The position numbers were made by a program, and so were the translations under genes. From Candidatus Omnitrophota bacterium (lineage in GTDB: Bacteria; Omnitrophota; Gorgyraeia; Gygaellales; Profunditerraquicolaceae), in contig JAQTNM010000106.1 in assembly GCA_028713875.1 (NCBI GenBank), forward strand, positions 1 through 5,654: DNA of 5,654 bases, in the 5' to 3' direction. Shown here in pieces: positions 1-4,887 of the stretch. Below the pieces are notes generated by a model, which was not told where the DNA came from, made no database searches, and saw nothing but the letters and a program-made list of their open reading frames with translations. The stretch's first letter is position 1; each line of letters starts with the position of its first letter.

Positions 1-2
1 AT

Positions 3-530
3 GACTGGATATTAAAGCAGCTGAATAAAGGCTTTGACCAGGCGACGATCAGGAAGTCTTTTGCGGTTCTGCGCAGGTACCCTATTTTTTATAACGGCTA
101 CTTCATCTACGGCAATATAGGAGAGACGGAGGAGGAGATGCTTTGCATACCTCAATTTGCCAAAGAGATAGGATTAGACGTTATCAGCTGCAACAAATTG
201 CGCATTGAAAAATTTTCCCCTTTAAGAGAGCTTGCGGAGAAAACTCCCGGCTATCACGTGACAGAGAAGGGCGAGCTTTATTCCGACAAGTACAGCCATG
301 CCGCGCTCAAAAAGATAGGCAAAAGGATAAAATTCTCCTTTTATACCCCCGGCCGCTATATGAAGATCATCTGGAAAAATATCTTTATAGTGAAATTCTT
401 TACCTTCAGGGAGCTCATTTCCATTTTTCTTGCGGCCCCCGCCGTCCTCATAAGCGTATTCGCCAAGGAACATAAGCGCGGCCGGCTCGCTGAATCGCTG
501 AAGCGGACCTTCATCAATAATAAATCCTGA
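3..530 (+). CDS. Radical SAM protein, C-terminal part (5' end outside window)
   Basis: The frame is open from the left edge to the TGA at 528-530, giving about 175 residues of a longer protein whose start is not visible. The segment YGNIGETEEEM, near residue 42 of the visible part, matches the late (β/α) repeat of radical SAM barrels, where a G-x-PGET-like turn follows a β-strand. The preceding LNKGFD...IRKSFAVLRRY resembles the helix before it, in which enzymes of the BchE/B12-binding radical SAM group search for candidates. The [4Fe-4S] CxxxCxxC motif and any cobalamin domain would lie upstream. The tail (about residues 105-175) is basic with a hydrophobic stretch, FRELISIFLAAPAVLISVFA, as is common at the C-terminus of this group. 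The substrate cannot be told. It is followed by a separate promoter, so it is probably not part of the csoR operon. Family assignment is fairly sure; the B12-binding subclass is inferred. Confidence 0.72.
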   Translation, partial: DWILKQLNKGFDQATIRKSFAVLRRYPIFYNGYFIYGNIGETEEEMLCIPQFAKEIGLDVISCNKLRIEKFSPLRELAEKTPGYHVTEKGELYSDKYSHAALKKIGKRIKFSFYTPGRYMKIIWKNIFIVKFFTFRELISIFLAAPAVLISVFAKEHKRGRLAESLKRTFINNKS

Positions 531-576
531 CCCCGCCGCAATCCGGCATTTTATCCGCGGAGCATAAAAATTTTAC

Positions 577-606
577 TTGACATACCCCCCTGGGGTATGT
601 TATATT
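577..606 (+). promoter_or_regulatory. Sigma-70 type promoter of the csoR operon
   Basis: A perfect -35 hexamer TTGACA lies at 577-582. An AT-rich -10 follows, either TTATAT at 600-605 (17-bp spacer) or TATATT at 601-606 (18-bp spacer). Transcription would start at about 612-615, leaving a leader of about 30 nt before csoR. The spacer is almost completely occupied by the palindromic operator at 580-600, so a bound repressor would block RNA polymerase. This is the only good promoter visible upstream of the six-gene run. Confidence 0.8.
580..600. promoter_or_regulatory. CsoR-type operator, perfect inverted repeat
   Basis: The arm ACATACCCC (580-588) and its exact complement GGGGTATGT (592-600) are separated by CCT. 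TACCCC/GGGGTA arms flanking a short centre are the classic operator form of the CsoR/RcnR (DUF156) family. The site overlaps the last base pairs of the -35 box and reaches the edge of the -10. The adjacent gene encodes a CsoR-family protein, so autoregulation is the direct reading: apo-CsoR represses and Cu(I) binding releases it. The palindrome and its position are seen directly; the regulation follows from family knowledge. Confidence 0.85.
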
Positions 607-644
607 TTACCAGTGATAAAAAACGTAAATAAAAGGAAGGCGAT

Positions 645-929
645 ATGAAACAGAAGACCGCGCACCAGGAACAGCTGCCCGCCTTAAGACGGATAGAAGG
701 ACAGGTCAAAGGCATCCAGAGGATGATCGAGAATAAGCAATACTGTATAGATATCATTATACAGCTACACGCCGCCATCAATGCGCTTTACCGCGTTTCG
801 GACAGGATCTTTGCCAAGCACATCGCCGGCTGCGTGCAGGATGCCTTTAACAAAAGAGACAAGGCCGAGAAGAATAAGAAAATAAAAGAAATAATAGGCG
901 TCATCAATATGCTGCATAAATTAGATTAG
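645..929 (+). CDS. csoR: CsoR-family copper-sensing transcriptional repressor
   Basis: This 94-residue protein is the usual length for the all-helical DUF156/CsoR family, which binds DNA as a tetramer and releases it on ligand binding. The family hallmark LRRIEGQVKGIQRMIE occupies residues 14-29. The ligand positions are C34, H59 and C63, the Cys-His-Cys set of Cu(I) sensors. Nickel sensors of the RcnR type use His at the last position, and persulfide sensors of the CstR type lack the His. The second-shell Tyr is present as Y33. The second-shell Glu is probably E82 in KIKE, with a loop about three residues longer than usual. The ATG is preceded by AAGGAAGG at 633-640. The protein almost certainly represses its own promoter through the palindrome at 580-600, and so controls the five genes behind it. 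Its stop is one base from the next start. Confidence 0.93.
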   Translation: MKQKTAHQEQLPALRRIEGQVKGIQRMIENKQYCIDIIIQLHAAINALYRVSDRIFAKHIAGCVQDAFNKRDKAEKNKKIKEIIGVINMLHKLD

Positions 930-930
930 G

Positions 931-1950
931 ATGGAGATAAGGCCGGTTGCCTCCGCGCTTATAGCAGCTGCTCTTTTTATCTGCAAGCCCGCTTTCGCGG
1001 ATCAGGCGCTTTTTTACAAGGAAGTCAACCTTATCGGCGGCTACTCCAAACAGGATAAATGGGTGGGCAAGACCCCGCAATTATCTAATTCTTTGGGTTT
1101 TGAATATTACCGTAAATTTTCCGACGAGTATGGTGATTTCTTGACCGCTGACCTGCAGGTGCGGATTGCTTATGACAGCGCAAGGTCGGCAAAAAATGCC
1201 TGGGCGCTGCAGATTCATAATGCCTGGTTGCAGTATAAACTTAATTCCGTAAATAAAGTGAAACTGGGTCATTTTGACCCGCCGTTCGGCCTGGAGCAGG
1301 TCCTGGATACGCATTCAACTATCCTGCAGACATTGGCGCCCAAGAATATAGGATATAAAAAAGACTGGGGCATAGCTTTAGAAGGAACTCTGCCTGATTT
1401 TGATTACAGCCTAGCCTTGCAATTAGGCTCAGGTATGAGCATATATAGGAAGGACGGGAGTTTCTTATCGGCATTCAGGATCGGCACTCCTTCAGGCAGG
1501 AATGCCCAGGCAGGCATTTCTTTTATGTACGGCAAGACCCTGCAGGCAGAGGGAGAAACAATGTCCACATGGCCGCGGCCGGGGCTGGTATCCAATAAGG
1601 CAGTCCTGAAAAAAAGGGTGGGTTTGGACGGCCAGTTGACCTTCGGGCCTTACCTGCTGAAATCAGAAGTGGCTTATGGACAGGATAAACATAAGAATGT
1701 CCTGGGATATCTGGCGGAAGTTGATTATACAGTTCCGCAGCTGCAGGACCTTGAGCTGGAACTACAATATCAAACCTGGCAGCACCATTTAGGGGAAACA
1801 GGTACGTATGATTCTACGTTAAGCGCCTGCGCAACATATAAGCTGAGCTCTTCCGTAACCCTGCGCCTGGCTTTTCTCCACGATTTTAATCTTATGGGAG
1901 GTAATGAAGATGACCAGGTCCTTTTGCAGGTCTATTATTTCGGGTGGTAG
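931..1950 (+). CDS. Outer-membrane porin-like β-barrel protein
   Basis: The 339-residue protein begins with a Sec signal peptide: a hydrophobic core at residues 8-17 and probable cleavage after KPAFA (residue 23), leaving DQALFYKEV. The mature part alternates short polar/hydrophobic strands rich in Tyr, Leu and Gly and ends in VYYFGW, the terminal aromatic signal for BAM-mediated outer-membrane insertion. LGHFDPPFGLE (residues 112-122) resembles the G-x-PFG turn of OprP/OprO-like porins, so a 14-18 strand barrel is plausible. The start codon is one base after the csoR stop (TAG G ATG), and I see no convincing Shine-Dalgarno of its own, which suggests translation by reinitiation. The mature chain has one cysteine, C300, and a HisHis pair at 285-286. 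It is the outer-membrane member of the operon. Export or uptake of a metal or metal complex is inferred only from the neighbours. Confidence 0.75.
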   Translation: MEIRPVASALIAAALFICKPAFADQALFYKEVNLIGGYSKQDKWVGKTPQLSNSLGFEYYRKFSDEYGDFLTADLQVRIAYDSARSAKNAWALQIHNAWLQYKLNSVNKVKLGHFDPPFGLEQVLDTHSTILQTLAPKNIGYKKDWGIALEGTLPDFDYSLALQLGSGMSIYRKDGSFLSAFRIGTPSGRNAQAGISFMYGKTLQAEGETMSTWPRPGLVSNKAVLKKRVGLDGQLTFGPYLLKSEVAYGQDKHKNVLGYLAEVDYTVPQLQDLELELQYQTWQHHLGETGTYDSTLSACATYKLSSSVTLRLAFLHDFNLMGGNEDDQVLLQVYYFGW

Positions 1951-2536
1951 AGTCCTTGCAATATCGGCGGCAGTGTTGCTGCTTTTTTTCCAACAGCTTT
2001 ATGCTGCAGTAGGCTGCACTCTGAATGACCCTGACCGGGACGTAAAAAGGATTTTTCCCCAATCTACCGGTTACCGTACCGAATTTATCACCATACAGGA
2101 AGCAGGGGGGCAGGAATTATATAAAAAAATAGAGAAAGAGCTGGGTGATAAGTTTGATCCTGTATACGAAGCCATTGATGTGCCTTATGCTTTTTATGAC
2201 GTGCTTAAAGGCAAAGAGGTGATCGCCACTATCCACGGAGTAAACCAGAAAGGGGAATATGGCGGCATGCAGCTTATCCTGGCTACGGACCTAAACGGGA
2301 AAATACTGGATTTTTTCTATCAGAAGATGTCTTCTCCGGAAGCAGGCAGATTTATGAATAAAAATTTCACCAGCCAGTTTATTGGTCTGGGATTAAACGA
2401 TTTTCTGAAAGGTAATTTTGGGATTAAGGACCCCAGCAGCAACAGCAGCGAAGATTTCCAGGCTACCTTGCGGGGGCTGAAGAAGAACCTCATACTTCTT
2501 GACGAGCTTAAGTTGAAAAAGGCAGCAAGGCGGTAG
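1910..2536 (+). CDS. Exported FMN-binding-domain-like protein, no flavinylation motif seen
   Basis: This 208-residue protein has a hydrophobic N-terminal segment (residues 15-31) followed by LYAAVGC. It is exported, either cut after LYA or acylated at C36, although Ala at -3 is a weak lipobox. The start at 1910 is preferred because GGGAGG (1896-1901) lies 8 nt upstream; the in-frame ATG at 1904 is only 2 nt from it. The first 41 nt overlap the end of the porin gene. The core (about 85-170) resembles FMN_bind domains of the RnfG/NosR type: a strand ending in the turn YGGMQLILATDLNGKI (about 117-132), then SSPEAGRFMNKNFTSQFIG in place of the usual ETPGLG segment. Where covalent FMN proteins carry SGA[ST]xT, this one has PSSNSSED (175-182). 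It may therefore bind FMN non-covalently or have lost it. The stretch after C36, TLNDPDRDVKRIFP, looks like a conserved family signature. Exact role unknown; fold assignment is moderate. Confidence 0.62.
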   Translation: MTRSFCRSIISGGRVLAISAAVLLLFFQQLYAAVGCTLNDPDRDVKRIFPQSTGYRTEFITIQEAGGQELYKKIEKELGDKFDPVYEAIDVPYAFYDVLKGKEVIATIHGVNQKGEYGGMQLILATDLNGKILDFFYQKMSSPEAGRFMNKNFTSQFIGLGLNDFLKGNFGIKDPSSNSSEDFQATLRGLKKNLILLDELKLKKAARR

Positions 2537-2551
2537 AAAGGAAGGTGCGTG

Positions 2552-2926
2552 ATGAGAATAGCAATTTTTACAGTGCTGATATTGACGGCAGTTGCCGCAT
2601 TGTTTATTGCATATGGTTGTGCAAAACAAGAGCGTTCCTTTGGCCAGCCGTTAACTGAGGCCGGATTTACGGCCATCGCAGATATCCTGGTTAAACCGGA
2701 GCAGTTTGCAGACAAGACCGTGAAGGTCCAGGGTGCAATTACTAATGAATGTCCTTCGGGCGGATGGTTCTTTTTAAAAGACGAAAGCGGGGTTATTTAC
2801 GTTAACCTGCATCCTTCTTACTTTGCCATTCCCCAGGCAGTAGGCCGCCAGGCAACAGCGCAAGGCCGGGTAAGAAAAGAAGGGCCTCAAGTGGAGATTA
2901 TCGCAGAGGGGGTGGAGTTGAAATGA
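2552..2926 (+). CDS. Small OB-fold lipoprotein
   Basis: The protein has 124 residues. A hydrophobic signal (4-20) ends in IAYGC, making C23 the probable lipid-modified cysteine, so it is likely a periplasm-facing lipoprotein. The rest forms a single compact β domain: DILVKPEQFADKTVKVQG, then a segment with C67 in NECPSGGWFFLKD, then GVIYVNL, then a GRQATAQGRVR strand. This order (GKxVxVxGxV, CxxGxWFxLxD, GxxxxxxGxV) is that of small exported OB-fold domains of the DUF4920/tRNA_anti-like kind. ATG 2552 is chosen over the adjacent GTG at 2549 because GGAAGG ends 6 nt before it. The gene lies 15 nt after its neighbour and its stop overlaps the permease start (ATGA at 2923-2926), so the two are translationally coupled. 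A single-domain OB-fold next to MacB-like ABC genes suggests a periplasmic partner or metal/cofactor-binding accessory. Specific function not known. Confidence 0.7.
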   Translation: MRIAIFTVLILTAVAALFIAYGCAKQERSFGQPLTEAGFTAIADILVKPEQFADKTVKVQGAITNECPSGGWFFLKDESGVIYVNLHPSYFAIPQAVGRQATAQGRVRKEGPQVEIIAEGVELK

Positions 2927-4107
2927 AAGTATGGAGTGTGGCTTTTAAGAATTTAAGCAGGAAAAAAATCCGCACCAGCCTCACCATAGGCGGAGTGGCA
3001 GTAGCGGTTGCGGTTTTAGTGAGCCTGTCCGGTTTTGACGCCGGCTACCAGCGCAGCTTAGACAGAGATATTGATAAGCTGGGTTATCATCTTTTGGTTA
3101 CTGCCAAAGGCTGTCCCTATGAAGCAGCCACGCTGATGCTGAAGGGCGGAGGAGGCCTGCGTTATATGGAGGACAGCGTATACAAGCGCATTGTCAATGA
3201 CAGACGCATAGATAAGATTACACCGCAATTAGTCTCTAGCGTCTATAACCAGGAAGGCCAAAGCGGCCGCGGCGCATTCACGTTGTATATGGGGATAGAA
3301 AAATCTTACCTGGACTTGAAGCCCTGGTCAAAATTCAAATACGGGCATTGGTTTTCCGGTCCTGATGCGGATGAAGCAATCATGGGCTATGAAGCAGCGG
3401 AAGTGGAGCAGCGTTCAGTAGGAGATAAGATCTTTATTCCCGGGATGGATAAAGTGTTGACCGTAGTGGGTATTTTTGAAAGGGCCGGCACCCAGGATGA
3501 CGGGGTAATTTTTATTCCGCTGGCTACGGCCCAGAGGATCTTCGGGCTGGAAGGCAAACTCACCGGTATCGGCATAAAGCTCAAGGATATACGCACCATC
3601 GCCAAATTTGAAGAGGATCTTTACAATGAACCGGGGATCCAGGTAGTCAGTCTTGCCCAGGTGCGCGGGACCATCCTGAACCTGGTTTCTTCAGCCAGGG
3701 CAATGGCCGGCTCAGTGGCGCTTATCGCCATTTTTATCGCCATTATCGGAGTAACCAATACCATTCTTATGTCTGTATTTGAGCGCACGCGGGAAATAGG
3801 AGTGATGAAGGCATTGGGCGCTTCAGCAGCGGATGTTTTCAAGATCATATGGCTGGAGACGACCATTATCTGTTTTTTAGGAGGCCTGGCAGGAGTTGTG
3901 CTTGCGTTTTCCGGCAGCAGTATTATCGAACATCTCATCCGCAGGTTTCTGCCTTATACTCCGGCAGGAAAACTGGTGTTTATCAAGCCTTCGCTGCTTC
4001 TTGTTGCGTTTTTGATAACCGTGATCATGGGTTTAGTTGCCGGGATATATCCGGCCTTAAGAGCTTCTCTGATGAAACCCATAGAAGCAATACGTTCGGG
4101 AGAATAA
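2923..4107 (+). CDS. MacB/FtsX-family ABC transporter permease
   Basis: This 394-residue protein has the four-helix plan of the MacB/LolC/FtsX superfamily: TM1 at about 19-38, a large periplasmic domain (about 39-258), then TM2 (about 261-285), TM3 (about 309-331) and TM4 (about 357-379). FERTREIGVMKALGAS after TM2 and GIYPALRASLMKPIEAIR at the C-terminus are the standard cytoplasmic coupling segments of the family. The N-terminal FKNLSRKKIRTSLTIGG is equally typical. The periplasmic domain begins with LGYHLLVTAKGCPYEA; C64 is the only cysteine in that domain and the other, C317, lies in TM3. Such permeases act as homodimers with a LolD-like ATPase and move or mechanically transmit to envelope substrates rather than running a classical import path. 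The start overlaps the preceding stop, with GGAG at 2914-2917 as ribosome binding site. Substrate unknown; copper or a copper-bearing factor is inferred from the operon. Confidence 0.88.
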   Translation: MKVWSVAFKNLSRKKIRTSLTIGGVAVAVAVLVSLSGFDAGYQRSLDRDIDKLGYHLLVTAKGCPYEAATLMLKGGGGLRYMEDSVYKRIVNDRRIDKITPQLVSSVYNQEGQSGRGAFTLYMGIEKSYLDLKPWSKFKYGHWFSGPDADEAIMGYEAAEVEQRSVGDKIFIPGMDKVLTVVGIFERAGTQDDGVIFIPLATAQRIFGLEGKLTGIGIKLKDIRTIAKFEEDLYNEPGIQVVSLAQVRGTILNLVSSARAMAGSVALIAIFIAIIGVTNTILMSVFERTREIGVMKALGASAADVFKIIWLETTIICFLGGLAGVVLAFSGSSIIEHLIRRFLPYTPAGKLVFIKPSLLLVAFLITVIMGLVAGIYPALRASLMKPIEAIRSGE

Positions 4108-4157
4108 AAATGAGAGACTGTTAGATCAAAGCGGATAAACTGACCAAGATATACAAA
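4098..4157 (+). other. ATPase translation start region with in-frame amber stop
   Basis: GGGAG (4098-4102) lies 7 nt upstream of ATG 4110, the layout expected for the ATPase start just after the permease stop (TAA 4105-4107). The frame then reads Met-Arg-Asp-Cys-UAG (stop at 4122-4124) and goes on without further stops as IKADKLTKIYKLPAEQ. IKADKLTKIY is the normal first β-strand and A-loop of LolD-type ATPases. The amber codon therefore lies exactly where the protein should be starting. In-frame non-ATG options downstream are ATC 4125, CTG 4140 and TTG 4158; none has a clear ribosome binding site. Confidence 0.8.
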
Positions 4158-4805
4158 TTGCCGGCTGAGCAGATCAGGGCGGTGAATAATATAGACCTGG
4201 AACTATATCCTGCGGATTTTATTGCCATTATGGGTCCTTCGGGCTCAGGCAAGACCACCCTTTTGGATAGTCTAGGTTGCCTGGGTAAGATCACCGGGGG
4301 AAAGCTTACGGTCATGGGCAAAGATGTTTCACAGGCAGCAGAGAGCACGCTGGTAGAGATGCGCCGTAGGTTCGTCAGCTTCGTCTTCCAGGATTTTTTG
4401 CTTATACCTACGCTTACTGCCCTGGAAAACGTAGAGCTTCCTTTATATTTTTCCGGCGCTAATTATGACCGTAAGTTCTGCGTTGAGGCGCTGGAGAAAG
4501 TAGGATTGAGTAATCGCATCAACCACCTGCCCAAAGAGTTATCCGGGGGAGAAAAGCAGAGGGTGGCTATTGCCCGGGCTTTGGCTAAATCACCGAAAGT
4601 GCTCTTTGCGGATGAGCCGACCGGCAACCTGGACACTAGGAGCTCGCAGGAGATATTTGAATTGTTCCGGAAACTGAATAAGGAAGACGGTCTTACCCTG
4701 GTAGTTACTACTCACAATCCTCTTTTTGGCGCCTTGGCCCAGCGTATCATTTATCTTAAAGACGGCCGCCTGGTTTCCCGGGAGGAATCAGGGCTCTACG
4801 TTTGA
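4158..4805 (+). CDS. LolD/MacB-type ABC transporter ATP-binding protein (5' end disputed)
   Basis: The given start, TTG 4158, is only the first codon that bacteria commonly accept in the stop-free frame. Homology-like sequence extends upstream to ATC 4125 and is cut off from the ATG at 4110 by a UAG. The nucleotide-binding domain is complete from Walker A onward: GPSGSGKTT (4233-4259), Q-loop Gln in FVFQDF (codon 4389), signature LSGGEKQ (4539-4559), Walker B VLFADE (4599-4616), D-loop GNLD, and switch His in TTHNP (codon 4713). LDSLGCLGKITGG and LIPTLTALENVELPL are characteristic of the LolD/MacB group. A TTG start would drop the first β-strand and the A-loop Tyr (codon 4152) that stacks on adenine, so this short form is probably impaired. 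From ATC 4125 the protein would be 226 residues, the normal size. It should pair with the permease encoded just upstream. If the UAG is real and not bypassed, this is a pseudogene. Confidence 0.8.
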   Translation: MPAEQIRAVNNIDLELYPADFIAIMGPSGSGKTTLLDSLGCLGKITGGKLTVMGKDVSQAAESTLVEMRRRFVSFVFQDFLLIPTLTALENVELPLYFSGANYDRKFCVEALEKVGLSNRINHLPKELSGGEKQRVAIARALAKSPKVLFADEPTGNLDTRSSQEIFELFRKLNKEDGLTLVVTTHNPLFGALAQRIIYLKDGRLVSREESGLYV

Positions 4806-4822
4806 TTCTCCTGAAAATATCC

Positions 4823-4850
4823 TTTCCAAGCCGCATTCCCGTGTTATAAT
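4823..4850 (+). promoter_or_regulatory. Extended -10 promoter in front of galT
   Basis: TATAAT at 4845-4850 is a perfect -10 box, preceded by TG at 4842-4843 to make the extended TGnTATAAT form. The best -35 is the weak TTTCCA at 4823-4828 with a 16-bp spacer, which an extended -10 can tolerate. The expected transcription start is at about 4857, some 30 nt before galT. This separates galT from the csoR operon as its own unit, although readthrough is possible because no clear terminator lies between them. Confidence 0.65.
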
Positions 4851-4887
4851 ATCTTTGTATCTTACCTGAAAGACAGAGGAGAAGGAA

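Noticed and set aside
548..571. ATTTTAT/ATAAAAAT inverted repeat after the radical SAM gene
   Set aside because: The pairing is short and purely A-T with an imperfect end, and the GC-rich part (CCGCGG) sits in the loop. It does not look like an intrinsic terminator.
645..929. Regulator as a nickel (RcnR), formaldehyde (FrmR) or persulfide (CstR) sensor
   Set aside because: The Cys34-His59-Cys63 set matches the Cu(I) sensor pattern. RcnR has His at the last position and CstR lacks the His.
2320..2715. 131-codon minus-strand open frame
   Set aside because: It spans the end of the FMN-like gene and the start of the OB-fold lipoprotein gene, both well supported on the + strand. The translation is low-complexity and unlike any family I know.
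3849..4124. Open frame of 91 codons in the ATPase frame, ending at the amber codon
   Set aside because: It lies inside the permease's last two membrane helices in another frame, and its translation is not protein-like. Only its last four codons, from ATG 4110, matter for the ATPase start question.
4122..4124. Genome-wide UAG reassignment or pyrrolysine
   Set aside because: csoR, the porin gene and the FMN-like gene all end in UAG at sensible lengths, and the position is at a non-catalytic N-terminus. Local suppression is not excluded but needs tRNA evidence.
4781..4812. Stem-loop around the ATPase stop codon as a terminator
   Set aside because: AATCA/TGATT with a G-C and a G-T extension makes a 7-bp stem with a 12-nt loop, but it is AT-rich and no T-run follows. 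Too weak to call.
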